Source: Nioella aestuarii
Lineage (GTDB): Bacteria > Pseudomonadota > Alphaproteobacteria > Rhodobacterales > Rhodobacteraceae
NCBI RefSeq assembly: GCF_050896395.1
Contig: NZ_JBPBBA010000020.1
Coordinates: 6,098-70,097 of the forward strand
Direction of reading: 5' to 3'
Length of the DNA: 64,000 nucleotides
Below are positions 33,359 to 42,088 of the stretch, piece after piece. The notes under the pieces were generated by a model. The model was not told where the DNA came from, searched no databases, and worked only from the letters and a program-made list of their open reading frames with translations. The position numbers and the translations under genes are program-made. Positions within the stretch are counted from its first letter, which is position 1. Every line of letters begins with the position of its first letter.

Positions 33359-34346
33359 CCGGGTTCTTCACAGCCTGAAATCCCAGCGTCAGCGGGTCCA
33401 GATCGTAATGCGCGCCGCAGAACTGGCAATCGGCGGTCACGCGGCCATCGTCCTTGGTCATATGGGCGATGTCCTTGGCCGAGTAGATCGACAGGCTTTC
33501 GCGCACGCGGGTTTCCGAACAGGTGCAGCCGAATGAGACCGGGGTGGCGTCGAACACCCGTGGTGCTTCTTCGTGGAACAGGCGCAATAGCAGATCGGTG
33601 GGGGACACCGATGGGCCCACAAGCTCCAGCTCTTCGACGGTATCGAGCAAAATGTTCGCCCGGTTCCAGTTTTCGCTGTCGTCATCGTCCAGCAAATCGG
33701 TGGCGGCCAACAGCCCTCCCTCGCCAGAGCCGCCTTCGCCGGTTGCATGGGGGCTGGCCTTGGGCATGTGTTGAAGCATCACGCCACCAGCACGCCAGCC
33801 GCTTTGGCCGCCGGGTTCCGTGCTGTGGCCATAGGACAGCGAAAAGCGCGTCGGCAGCTGTTCGGACTGGGCGAAATAGGCCTCGGCGCAGGCAGCCAAG
33901 GAGCCGCCCGCAATCGGCGTGATGCCCTGATAGGGAGTGTTGCCCTCGCCTTGGTCGATAAGGATCGCAAAATAGCCTTTACCGATCTGCGCAAACGGGT
34001 CGGCGCCTTCGACATATCGTTCCTGATCATAGCTGGCATAGGCACGGATCTGCGCCTTGTCGCCTTCCTTTGCGGGGGCATAGATGTCGGTCGCCAAAAT
34101 CCGCAACGGGCCGTCGCCGCGCACCTGCAGGGACAGTTTCCAGCGCAGTTTGATGGTTTGGCCGATCAGCGCCGTCAGCAACGCCATCTCGGCCAGCATC
34201 GCTTCGATCCCGCGCGGGTAGTTATGTTGGGACAGGATTTGGTCCATCGTGCCGTCAAGTCTTGCGACACGGCCGCGGATGTCGCAACGGTCGAGCTGAA
34301 ACGGCAGGACGGTGTCGTCCCATGCGATTTTGGTGCTGAGGGTCAT
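33342..34346 (-). CDS. hslO: Hsp33-family redox-regulated chaperone
   Basis: A 334-residue holdase activated by oxidation. The C-terminal zinc switch shows FGCTCSE followed by CQFCGAHYDL, the CxC and CxxC pairs that release zinc and form disulfides under oxidative stress. The N-terminal domain starts PFQLDRCDIRGRVARLDG. I use ATG 34346, with GGAAGGAAAG upstream, rather than an earlier frame start. It heads the long minus-strand run and is divergent from the second Nudix gene. Confidence 0.94.
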   Translation of the reverse strand: MTLSTKIAWDDTVLPFQLDRCDIRGRVARLDGTMDQILSQHNYPRGIEAMLAEMALLTALIGQTIKLRWKLSLQVRGDGPLRILATDIYAPAKEGDKAQIRAYASYDQERYVEGADPFAQIGKGYFAILIDQGEGNTPYQGITPIAGGSLAACAEAYFAQSEQLPTRFSLSYGHSTEPGGQSGWRAGGVMLQHMPKASPHATGEGGSGEGGLLAATDLLDDDDSENWNRANILLDTVEELELVGPSVSPTDLLLRLFHEEAPRVFDATPVSFGCTCSETRVRESLSIYSAKDIAHMTKDDGRVTADCQFCGAHYDLDPLTLGFQAVKNPDGSDI

Positions 34347-34448
34347 TGTCTTTCCTTCCGCCACGTGGGCTGGCATACCGCGCCCATATATGTGGAACAA
34401 CCGCCTTGCCAACCCATAAGCCGCCATTGGCTTGCCCGGAGAGCCTTC

Positions 34449-34898
34449 ATGAACCGACGTTTTGGCCAGCTACCGGACCCCGCCCGCCGCTATATTCCCC
34501 GGCGTGGGGTCTATGCAGTGATCCTGTCGGGTGACGGAATTCTGGCGACATTTCAGGAAAAACCACTGGCGGAATTGCAACTGCCCGGCGGCGGCATCGA
34601 CCCCGGCGAATCGCCCCTAGCGGCGCTGCATCGAGAGGTGTTCGAGGAAACCGGCTATCGCATTCATTCCCCCCGAAGGTTGGGGATGTTCCACCGCTAT
34701 ACCTACATGCCCGACTATGACATCTGGGCGCAAAAGCTGTGCACGATCTACGTGGCGCATCTGGGCCCGCGCCTGGCAGAACCGACCGAGCCCCATCACA
34801 CCGCGGTGTTCCTTCCCTGGGATGAAGCGGAAACGATGTTGGGCGTCGATGGCGACCGGTATTTCGTATCGCAATTGCGTGCTGTGCTTAGGGCGTGA
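34449..34898 (+). CDS. Nudix hydrolase
   Basis: A 149-residue Nudix protein with box GGGIDPGESPLAALHREVFEETGY (read as G-x5-E-x7-REVxEETGY with Glu ligands in place). The rest (YTYMPDYDIWAQKLCTIYVAHL) fits a small housecleaning pyrophosphohydrolase of unknown substrate. ATG 34449 lies 102 bp from the divergent hslO start. Its 3' end overlaps the convergent phosphatase gene by 11 bp. Confidence 0.85.
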   Translation: MNRRFGQLPDPARRYIPRRGVYAVILSGDGILATFQEKPLAELQLPGGGIDPGESPLAALHREVFEETGYRIHSPRRLGMFHRYTYMPDYDIWAQKLCTIYVAHLGPRLAEPTEPHHTAVFLPWDEAETMLGVDGDRYFVSQLRAVLRA

Positions 34899-36159
34899 AT
34901 GTCAGGCAAATCGCGGACACGTCATCGTCAAAATCATCGCGATTCGAATAGGCGTGTAGGTCTTCGGCCAGTTTGGGCAGCATTTCCTGGGGCGTGGTCG
35001 AGCCGTTGCGGATCAGAAGTTCTGCGAGCCCATCTTCCCCCAAATAGCCGCCACAGGGGCTGGAACACTCGGTAAACCCGTCGGAATGCAGCAGCAGCCT
35101 GTCACCGGGGGCCAGCTGAAACTCCACCGTTTCGAACCGCGCGCCGGGCAGCAGGCCAATTGGCATTCCGCCTTCGCCAACCCATTCGACCGTTCCATCC
35201 GATCCCAGAATCGCGGGGTGCGGATGGCCTGCCTGCACCATGCGCGTTTTGCCGGTCTCAAGGTCCACATCAGCAAGGCAGATCGTGAAATAGAGGTCCG
35301 TTTCCACCTCTTCGAACATCATTTGGTTCAGTTTGTGGGCAACCTCATCAGGCGGCAGGGCGATCCAATTGCCGCCCTTTGCCTGCACCAGCGCCACGTT
35401 TTGTTCCGGCGCGGCGGTGCCAAGCAGTCCCGCCATGCGCGCGGCCAGCAGCGCCGACGTGACGCCATGGCCCGACACATCGAGCGAAAACAGCCCCAGG
35501 CGATTGCCGGGTATGGGAAAGAACCCGACCAGATCGCCGCCCACATGACCACTGGATTTCAGCAACAGCGCGACAGATCCGTTCTGAACGGGTCGAAAAG
35601 TTTCCCGCACCAGCGATTCCTGTAGCCTCTTGGCCTCCAGCAAATCGCGGTCGAGGGCGTCGTAGAGTGTGCGAAGTTCAGCAAGCGTTGTGCGAATCTT
35701 GCGGTTCTGGCTGACCAGTTCCGCCTGCATCGAAACGATCCGTTCGCCGGCCCTGATTCGGGCGCGCAGTTCATTCGGATTGACCGGTTTTGTCACGAAA
35801 TCATCGGCCCCCGCCTCCAGCCCGAGTACGATTTCGGACTTTTCGGATTTCGATGTCAGCAAAATGACATAGCCATAACTTTCGCGGTCGAGCTGTCGAA
35901 AGGCGCGGCAGAAATCCGGCCCGGACATGCCGGGCATCATCCAGTCAGTAAGGATGATGGGGATGTCCTGTTGCGAAAGGATGTCGAGCGCGTGTTCCGG
36001 CGTTTCGCACACCGTCACCTCATGCCCCCATTTGCGCAGCAAAGTCGCCAGCAATCGGCGCTGTGCCGGGCTGTTTTCCAGCACCAGAACATGGGACAGC
36101 CCCACCATCCCCGACACCTGCCCGTTTTGGCCAGCCATTACTGTTGCATCATCGGGCAC
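34888..36159 (-). CDS. Receiver-SpoIIE (PP2C-type) serine phosphatase
   Basis: A 423-residue two-domain protein. The N-terminal receiver (about 20-140) has phospho-acceptor D72 in ILTDWMMPG and a DFVTKPVNPNEL Lys. A helical linker (about 140-185) joins it to a SpoIIE/RsbU-like phosphatase domain (about 195-423) with metal motifs VGGDLVGFF, LDVSGHG, HSDGFTE and DDFDDDVSAICL. Such proteins dephosphorylate anti-sigma antagonists in partner-switch systems, here under control of a phosphorelay. A single Hpt protein is encoded divergently 154 bp away and may be its phosphodonor. No anti-sigma or STAS partner is next to it. Confidence 0.92.
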   Translation of the reverse strand: MPDDATVMAGQNGQVSGMVGLSHVLVLENSPAQRRLLATLLRKWGHEVTVCETPEHALDILSQQDIPIILTDWMMPGMSGPDFCRAFRQLDRESYGYVILLTSKSEKSEIVLGLEAGADDFVTKPVNPNELRARIRAGERIVSMQAELVSQNRKIRTTLAELRTLYDALDRDLLEAKRLQESLVRETFRPVQNGSVALLLKSSGHVGGDLVGFFPIPGNRLGLFSLDVSGHGVTSALLAARMAGLLGTAAPEQNVALVQAKGGNWIALPPDEVAHKLNQMMFEEVETDLYFTICLADVDLETGKTRMVQAGHPHPAILGSDGTVEWVGEGGMPIGLLPGARFETVEFQLAPGDRLLLHSDGFTECSSPCGGYLGEDGLAELLIRNGSTTPQEMLPKLAEDLHAYSNRDDFDDDVSAICLTFTP

Positions 36160-36313
36160 CTGCCATCCCTCTTCGTGAAACCGTCCCTTCGTGGCAGCAA
36201 CGAGTTAAGGCGAAGTGAAGCCTAAAATGCTTTCTATCCAGGCCGGTTTCCTAATCTCTCGTTAACGACCTGGCGCTACCTTCCCCTCGGGGCGCTATGA
36301 ACCGGAGGCAGAG

Positions 36314-36634
36314 GTGATTGACCGAGAGAGAGTGAAAGAACTCCAAAGAGAAATCGGAGAAGAAGACTTTGCCGAGGTTGCGGCGATGTTTCTGGATGAA
36401 ATGGCCGAAGCCCTGGCCGGGTTGTGCAACGCGACCGGCCATGCCGGTTCCGATGCGTTTCACGGGCTGCGGGGCAGCGCGCTGAACCTCGGATTCGCCG
36501 ATTTCGCCGCCGCCTGCGCAGAGGCTGAGAAACTGGCCTCGGAAGGGCAGGCTGTGGATACGGATCACCTGAACTGGCTGTACAGAGAGTCGGTCAAGGC
36601 GTTTGGCACGGACCTTCCAGCAGCAGCAGCCTAG
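36314..36634 (+). CDS. Hpt-domain phosphotransfer protein (GTG start)
   Basis: A 106-residue stand-alone histidine phosphotransfer protein. H50 in FHGLRGSALNLGF matches the HxLKGSAxxLG pattern, with Arg for Lys. The start is GTG 36314, preceded by CCGGAGGCAGA. It is divergent from the receiver-SpoIIE gene, which makes an Hpt to receiver transfer plausible. Its stop codon shares CTAG with the stop of the convergent ilvA. Confidence 0.88.
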   Translation: MIDRERVKELQREIGEEDFAEVAAMFLDEMAEALAGLCNATGHAGSDAFHGLRGSALNLGFADFAAACAEAEKLASEGQAVDTDHLNWLYRESVKAFGTDLPAAAA

Positions 36635-37878
36635 ATCAGGAATTCTGACAGAACCTCGTCATCGGTGATGTCGCGATAGGCAAAACCCCGATCCTCCATC
36701 CGCGCGAAAAGCCCGTCGAAATCCGTGGCATCACGGGTTTCGATTCCGATAAGCACAGAGCCGAAATTCCGGGCGGATTTCTTGAGATATTCGAACCGCG
36801 CAATGTCGTCGCCCGGGCCAAGCAGCCCGAGGAAATCCTTAAGCGCGCCGGGTCGCTGCGGCATTCGCAGGATGAAGTATTTCTTTATGCCCCGGAACCG
36901 CATCGCGCGTTCCTTGACTTCTGGAAGGCGCTCGAAATCGAAATTGCCGCCAGAGGTGACGCAAACAACCGTCTGCCCGCGCAAAGCTGCGCCCAGGTCT
37001 TTCAATGCGTCGATGGCCAGCGCGCCCGCCGGTTCCAGCACGATCCCTTCGACGTTCAGCATCTCGGAAATCGTCACGCAGATGCGGTTTTCGGGCGCTG
37101 CCAGCACATCGCCCGGATCGGTCGTGGACAGAACCGCAAAAGGCGCTTCCCCGATCCGCGCCACGGCGGCCCCGTCGACGAAATTGTTGACCGAGGGCAG
37201 CGTCACCGGCTCGCCTGCCTTCAACGCCGCCGCAAGGCTGGCGCCGCCAAGCGGTTCCACCAGCTTGACCCGCGTTCCCGCCCGCACCGCTTGAAGATAA
37301 GACAAAACACCAGACGACAGACCGCCGCCGCCCACGGGCAGAATCAACCGATCGGGCGTGCCACCCAATTGTTCCAGCAATTCCACCGCGACCGAGGCTT
37401 GCCCTTCCATCACATCGGGATCGTCGAAGGGCGACAGGAACACACCACCGGTTTCAGCGCAGAAGTCCTGCGCAGCGGCCAGCGTTTCATCGAAATAGTC
37501 GCCGACCAGCTTGATCTCGACCGAGTCCCCGCCAAAGGCGCGGGTCTTGTCGATCTTTTGGCGGGGCGTGGTGACGGGCATGAAGATTTCGCCCCGCACC
37601 CCGAAATGACGGCAGACGAAGGCCACCCCCTGCGCGTGGTTGCCGGCGCTGGCACAGACAAACAGCGTGCGGTCCGGATCTTCTGCCAGCCGCTTTGTCA
37701 TGGCGTTGAAGGCACCCCGGATCTTGTAGCTGCGCACCGGTGACAGATCCTCGCGCTTCAGCCAGATATCGGCGCCGTAGCGGTCCGACAGAAAGGCATT
37801 GCGCAGCAAGGGGGTGGCCGGGAACAGGTCCCGCATCGCGGCGGTGGCCGCGCGGGCCCTGTCGGCAAAATCACTCAT
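36631..37878 (-). CDS. ilvA: Threonine ammonia-lyase IlvA (short form)
   Basis: A 415-residue PLP enzyme turning threonine to 2-oxobutanoate for isoleucine synthesis. PLP Lys is K52 in SYKIRGAFNAM; the PLP-phosphate glycine loop VGGGGLSSGV follows at about residue 180. A single ACT-like regulatory domain (about 325-415, RMPQRPGALKDFLGLLG) implies isoleucine feedback, in the shorter version than the E. coli double-domain form. It is followed to the right by the membrane-protein gene on the same strand. Confidence 0.95.
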   Translation of the reverse strand: MSDFADRARAATAAMRDLFPATPLLRNAFLSDRYGADIWLKREDLSPVRSYKIRGAFNAMTKRLAEDPDRTLFVCASAGNHAQGVAFVCRHFGVRGEIFMPVTTPRQKIDKTRAFGGDSVEIKLVGDYFDETLAAAQDFCAETGGVFLSPFDDPDVMEGQASVAVELLEQLGGTPDRLILPVGGGGLSSGVLSYLQAVRAGTRVKLVEPLGGASLAAALKAGEPVTLPSVNNFVDGAAVARIGEAPFAVLSTTDPGDVLAAPENRICVTISEMLNVEGIVLEPAGALAIDALKDLGAALRGQTVVCVTSGGNFDFERLPEVKERAMRFRGIKKYFILRMPQRPGALKDFLGLLGPGDDIARFEYLKKSARNFGSVLIGIETRDATDFDGLFARMEDRGFAYRDITDDEVLSEFLI

Positions 37879-37896
37879 GGCTTGGGCCTTTTCAGG

Positions 37897-38676
37897 TCAG
37901 TTCAAAGTGCGGCGTTCAACCTGCGTCCCGTAGAGCGTGGTTAGCAAGGACAGGTTCAGCAGCACCTGGATCCAGTAAAGGAACGCCATCGGAATGATCC
38001 CAAGGGCGCTTTGACCGAAGATCACCGCGACCAGCTGGTTCGCAAGTGTCATGGCCAGCGCAATGAAGAACAGCGGCACCAGAAGATGACTGGCGACGGG
38101 TTTGCTGGCCTCCCAGCTTTCGCCGAACGTCATCTTCTCACCAAGTGCGGCGGCAGGCAGGATCAGGCCGACGCGGGTGATCAGCCAGGTCAGACCAAGG
38201 GTGAAGCCTGTCAGCAAAACGAATGCGATGGCTGTGGACTGGAAGATGCTTAACAAAATACCGATCACGATCATGGCTGCGATGCTGACCGCGACAGCGA
38301 AAAGCCCGATCAGGAAGGCGCGTCCCAGATAGGACAAGATGTAGGGTCCGTGCCAGTTCGGCACCACGCCGCGCCCGTATTCTTCCAGCAGCACGAAGCG
38401 GTGCCAGCCGACGGCGGCCCAGCAATAGGTGATGACGCTGACAACAACGCCAGCCAGAACGGTCAGGAAGATCACGCCGGGGTTCACATCGGGCAGTTGC
38501 GACGGGTCAACCGTGGGATCAGTGAAAGCTGTGTAGGAAAAGCCCCAGCTCATGAACAGCGCCAGCAAGATGGCCGCTGGCAGGAAGGTCGGCACCAGCG
38601 TCAGACGCGCCGCTTGCCCGAGATTTCCAAAAACCTGCGCCACAACATGCCGCAGCATCCGATACCCATAGTCCAT
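37897..38676 (-). CDS. Integral membrane protein of unknown function
   Basis: A 259-residue protein with about five or six hydrophobic helices (for example ILLALFMSWGFSYTAF, PGVIFLTVLAGVVVSVITYCW, FLIGLFAVAVSIAAMIVIGIL). Between the first helices a long hydrophilic loop runs WHRFVLLEEYGRGVVPNWHG, a pattern seen in uncharacterised alphaproteobacterial inner-membrane proteins. There is no transport signature. It starts at ATG 38676, with an alternative Met six codons in. It precedes ilvA by 18 bp, so it is probably in the same transcript. It is divergent from argG. Confidence 0.75.
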   Translation of the reverse strand: MDYGYRMLRHVVAQVFGNLGQAARLTLVPTFLPAAILLALFMSWGFSYTAFTDPTVDPSQLPDVNPGVIFLTVLAGVVVSVITYCWAAVGWHRFVLLEEYGRGVVPNWHGPYILSYLGRAFLIGLFAVAVSIAAMIVIGILLSIFQSTAIAFVLLTGFTLGLTWLITRVGLILPAAALGEKMTFGESWEASKPVASHLLVPLFFIALAMTLANQLVAVIFGQSALGIIPMAFLYWIQVLLNLSLLTTLYGTQVERRTLN

Positions 38677-38758
38677 ACGCTCACACTCCGCTTGTCTTGC
38701 TTCCCCCTTGAAAACCCGGTATCGCCGCCCCGGTCAATCGAATTCCCGGAGATACCCC

Positions 38759-39985
38759 ATGTCTGCGCCAAAGAAAGTCGTTCTCGCCTATTCCGGCGGT
38801 CTCGATACCTCGATCATCCTCAAGTGGTTGCAGACGGAGTATGGCTGCGAAGTGGTGACTTTCACCGCCGATCTGGGCCAGGGCGAAGAACTGGAACCGG
38901 CGCGCGAAAAGGCGATCATGCTGGGGATCAAGCCGGAGAACATTTATATCGAGGATGTGCGCGAGGAGTTTGTGCGTGACTTCGTGAACCCGATGTTCCG
39001 CGCCAATGCGCAGTACGAGGGGCTGTATCTGCTCGGCACCTCCATCGCGCGGCCGCTGATCTCCAAGCGCCTGATCGAGATCGCCGAGGAAACCGGTGCC
39101 GATGCCGTCGCCCATGGCGCGACCGGCAAGGGCAATGACCAGGTGCGGTTCGAGCTGTCGGCCTATGCGCTGAACCCCGATATCAAGGTGATCGCGCCGT
39201 GGCGGGAATGGGACCTGACCAGCCGCACGAAGCTTCTGGATTTCGCCGAGAAGAACCAGATCCCGATTGCCAGGGACAAGCGCGGCGAAGCGCCCTTCAG
39301 CGTCGATGCGAACCTTCTGCACACCTCGTCTGAGGGCAAGGTTCTGGAAGACCCGGCCGTTGACGCGCCTGACTATGTCTACCAGCGCACCGTGCATCCC
39401 GAAGATGCCCCGAACGAGCCCGAATATGTGGAGATCGGGTTCGAGAACGGCGATGCCGTCTCGATCAATGGCCAGGCGGTCAGCCCCGCCGAGATGCTGA
39501 CCAAGCTGAACGAGCTGGGTGGCAAACATGGCTGTGGCCGTCTCGATCTGGTCGAAGGCCGCTTCGTCGGCATGAAGTCGCGCGGCATCTACGAAACCCC
39601 TGGCGGCACCCTGCTGCTGGAAGCACACCGCGCAATCGAGTCCATCACCATGGATCGCGGCACGATGCACCTGAAGGACCAGCTGATGCCGCAATATGCA
39701 GAGCTGATCTATAACGGCTTCTGGTATAGCCCCGAGCGCGAGATGTTGCAGGCGGCTATCGACAAATCGCAGGAGCACGTGACCGGCACCGTGCGGTTGA
39801 AGCTCTACAAGGGCCTCGCGCGTTGCGTGGGCCGCTGGTCGGATCATTCGCTCTATTCCGAAGAGCATGTGACCTTCGAGGACGATGCTGGTGCCTACGA
39901 TCAGAAGGACGCGCAGGGCTTCATCAAGCTCAATGCCCTTCGCCTGCGCCTGATCGCGATGCGGAACCGGCGGCTGAACGGCTGA
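38759..39985 (+). CDS. argG: Argininosuccinate synthase
   Basis: A 408-residue enzyme joining citrulline and aspartate with ATP in arginine synthesis. The N-type ATP pyrophosphatase loop is AYSGGLDTS at residues 10-18; GATGKGNDQVRFE and the C-terminal helix rich in Arg (ALRLRLIAMRNRR) follow. I use ATG 38759 rather than the upstream open-frame start because the protein normally begins just before this loop. A good terminator follows. Confidence 0.97.
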   Translation: MSAPKKVVLAYSGGLDTSIILKWLQTEYGCEVVTFTADLGQGEELEPAREKAIMLGIKPENIYIEDVREEFVRDFVNPMFRANAQYEGLYLLGTSIARPLISKRLIEIAEETGADAVAHGATGKGNDQVRFELSAYALNPDIKVIAPWREWDLTSRTKLLDFAEKNQIPIARDKRGEAPFSVDANLLHTSSEGKVLEDPAVDAPDYVYQRTVHPEDAPNEPEYVEIGFENGDAVSINGQAVSPAEMLTKLNELGGKHGCGRLDLVEGRFVGMKSRGIYETPGGTLLLEAHRAIESITMDRGTMHLKDQLMPQYAELIYNGFWYSPEREMLQAAIDKSQEHVTGTVRLKLYKGLARCVGRWSDHSLYSEEHVTFEDDAGAYDQKDAQGFIKLNALRLRLIAMRNRRLNG

Positions 39986-40020
39986 ACCTCCAGCCACGTC
40001 AGCATTGCCAGATTGTGAAG

Positions 40021-40048
40021 ACCCGCCCATCCCTTTGGGCGGGTTTTT
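40021..40048 (+). terminator. Rho-independent terminator of argG
   Basis: Perfect 9-bp stem ACCCGCCCA / TGGGCGGGT with a six-base loop and a five-T tail. The next gene starts only 16 bp later. Confidence 0.92.
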
Positions 40049-40063
40049 CAATTGGGGACTGAC

Positions 40064-40351
40064 ATGGCACTGGAAGAGATCGCGGACCGCATCAACGCAG
40101 GTTTGGCGGACAAGCCTTTCGAGGGATCGCTCAAGTTCGATTGCGGCGATGATGGCGTGATCGTGCTGGCCGATGGCGGGGCCACGACCGAGGATCGGGA
40201 CGCGAACTGCACCCTGTCGCTCAGCCAGGAAAATCTGGTGAAACTGCTGTCGGGTAAGCTCAACCCGATGACGGGACTGATGATGGGCAAGCTCAAGGTC
40301 AGTGGCAACCCTGCGGTGGCGATGAAGCTGAGCCAGTTGTTGAAGGGGTGA
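40064..40351 (+). CDS. SCP2-like sterol-carrier-domain protein
   Basis: A 95-residue single-domain protein of the SCP2 lipid-binding fold. The DRDANCTLSLSQENLVKLLSGKLNPMTGLMMGKLKVSGN core matches the family signature of a strand followed by the helix and the MxGKLKxxGd motif. It probably binds acyl-CoA or a lipid in the cytosol. ATG 40064 follows the argG terminator closely. It is followed by a hairpin with a T run. Confidence 0.88.
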   Translation: MALEEIADRINAGLADKPFEGSLKFDCGDDGVIVLADGGATTEDRDANCTLSLSQENLVKLLSGKLNPMTGLMMGKLKVSGNPAVAMKLSQLLKG

Positions 40352-40377
40352 ACTACGGCTTTGACCGGGCGCGGGGA

Positions 40378-40399
40378 AGTGGTTTCGAAACCGCTTTTT
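40378..40399 (+). terminator. Terminator of the SCP2-like gene
   Basis: AGTGGTTT-CG-AAACCGCT with one G-T pair, then a run of T. A second perfect hairpin (ACGGCCCTT / AAGGGCCGT, 40400-40419) is directly adjacent. Confidence 0.75.
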
Positions 40400-40423
40400 A
40401 CGGCCCTTCCAAGGGCCGTCTTC

Positions 40424-41140
40424 CTACCCGATCCTGACCGCGGAAAGCTCCTCGTAAAACGGCATCGCTTCGTCCATCAGGGCGGCGGCGTCGCCGTCCA
40501 GCTTTGGCAACGGACCTTCTGCGCCTGCAAAACCGGTGCTGTTCCACACTGCGCCATACCAATGCTGGGCCCAGGCACCGTCATCCTTGTGGCCGCCCTC
40601 GGGCCAGCTCAGCATTTCGGGGTCAAAGTCTAACCCTATGGCATCACAGAGCTTTTCCAGCATCGCGCGGGGGTTGTCGCGGATATCGTGGCTGTCGATC
40701 ACAATCGGGTTTCCGTCGAATGCCAGCACCTCTCGATACAGTTCAGCCTGCTGGCGGAATCCGATATCGTCCAGACTTGGGTTTTCTCGCTTGGCGGCGT
40801 AGCTGGCGATCACCCGCGCCGGGTGGCGGATCAAGAAGACATTGACCACCCCTCGCATCCACAGACGCGGGACGCCAGAGATCATGTGTTGGGTCATATG
40901 CTTCTGATACCAATGGGTTTTCCCATCCGGGTTGGGACCAGACAGGGCATCGGCAACGATCTGGGGGTCATGCGGCTGGGCGGCGAGGATCTGCGGCTTC
41001 ATAGGATGATCCAGCCCCGTTTTCGCCAGGTAAGAGGCATAGAACGGTTCATCCACCACGGCGCAATCGGCGCGGTTTCCAAAGGCATACATCATCGCCG
41101 TCGACAGGTTGCGCGGCCCGGACCACATCGCGATTTTCAT
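40424..41140 (-). CDS. Sulfotransferase-like protein
   Basis: A 238-residue protein with a P-loop-like nucleotide-binding start, MKIAMWSGPRNLSTAMMYAFG, where the 5'-phosphosulfate loop would lie. A second conserved region VFLIRHPARVIASYAAKRENPSL matches the 3'-phosphate-binding part of PAPS sulfotransferases (R-H-P and a Ser a few residues later). It would transfer sulfate from PAPS to an unknown acceptor; some relatives are probably kinases. It is alone on its strand, convergent with the SCP2-like gene and divergent from msrA. Confidence 0.8.
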   Translation of the reverse strand: MKIAMWSGPRNLSTAMMYAFGNRADCAVVDEPFYASYLAKTGLDHPMKPQILAAQPHDPQIVADALSGPNPDGKTHWYQKHMTQHMISGVPRLWMRGVVNVFLIRHPARVIASYAAKRENPSLDDIGFRQQAELYREVLAFDGNPIVIDSHDIRDNPRAMLEKLCDAIGLDFDPEMLSWPEGGHKDDGAWAQHWYGAVWNSTGFAGAEGPLPKLDGDAAALMDEAMPFYEELSAVRIG

Positions 41141-41246
41141 GGATCACCCCTCGTACACCGGGCGTACACCCCCCGTGCTCCCCCCGTACAGACGGAAGAG
41201 CGATTTCGCAAGCGGGCCGGCGGCGGTGTAACAGAGGCTCAAGCCA

Positions 41247-41260
41247 GCGTGAGCTCACGC
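41247..41260. promoter_or_regulatory. Palindrome between the sulfotransferase-like and msrA genes
   Basis: A perfect 14-bp palindrome, GCGTGAGCTCACGC, lies 62 bp upstream of the msrA start in the divergent region. It is a candidate operator; no cognate protein is recognisable. Confidence 0.4.
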
Positions 41261-41322
41261 GCTCTTGCGTTGTATTTCATCGGCTCTGACGGGATGCATG
41301 GATCAGATAGGAGACCCACGCC

Positions 41323-41997
41323 ATGCCCCGCATCCGCATTGCAGAACACCTGAAGATCCCCGCCCTTGCCCTTTTTATTGGCCTTGGCCTTTTGGCAAGC
41401 CACAGCCGTGCACATGCGGAAGAGATACGTACTGCCGTCCTCGCGGGTGGCTGTTTCTGGTGCGTTGAGGCTGATCTGGAAAGCGTCGATGGCGTGATTG
41501 AGGCGGTGTCTGGCTTTGCCGGCGGCACGTTGGACAACCCCAGCTATCGAGAGGTGACGCGTGGCGACACCGGGCATTACGAGGTGGTGGAAATCACTTA
41601 TGATGCCGAGCGGTTGCCTTATCAGGAGCTTATCCACCTGTTTCTGCGATCTATCGACGTGACCGATGATGGCGGGCAGTTCTGCGACCGGGGACATAGC
41701 TATCGCACCGCGATCTTCGCGGGCAGCGATGAGGAACGTGCGATTGCCGAGGCCGAGATTGCAGGGGCCGAGGCGCAGCTTGGACAGGCGGTCGTTACCC
41801 CGGTTCTGGACGCCGCGCCGTTCTGGCCGGCCGAAGACTATCACCAGAATTACTACCGAAGCGAAGATCTGATCCTGACCCGCTTTGGTCCGCGCCGGAA
41901 ATCGGTGGCCTATGGGCTGTATCGCGAAGCCTGCGGGCGCGATGCACGCGTCTCGGCGCTATGGGGAGATGACGCGCCTTTTGCGGGCGATCACTAA
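41323..41997 (+). CDS. msrA: Exported peptide-methionine (S)-S-oxide reductase
   Basis: A 224-residue MsrA with an N-terminal export signal (hydrophobic IPALALFIGLGLLASHSRAHA, predicted cleavage near residue 32), so it should repair oxidised methionines in the periplasm. The catalytic motif is GGCFWC at 42-47, with C44 as nucleophile and a second Cys three residues on in place of the more common Gly. DRGHSYRTAIF and a C-terminal Cys (YREACGRD) follow. Most MsrA proteins are cytosolic. It has its own start and lies apart from betA, which is on the opposite strand. Confidence 0.92.
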   Translation: MPRIRIAEHLKIPALALFIGLGLLASHSRAHAEEIRTAVLAGGCFWCVEADLESVDGVIEAVSGFAGGTLDNPSYREVTRGDTGHYEVVEITYDAERLPYQELIHLFLRSIDVTDDGGQFCDRGHSYRTAIFAGSDEERAIAEAEIAGAEAQLGQAVVTPVLDAAPFWPAEDYHQNYYRSEDLILTRFGPRRKSVAYGLYREACGRDARVSALWGDDAPFAGDH

Positions 41998-42088
41998 GCC
42001 TGAGCCAAGACCAGAGACGGTTCGCAATTTGACCCGCTGGGCGGCGGTGGCTGCCCAGATGCATTCACGGCCGTGTGGCGCAAAGACG

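Noticed and set aside
33747..34448. Long N-terminal extension of the second Nudix protein
   Set aside because: It overlaps hslO antisense. The Nudix homology starts right after ATG 34449.
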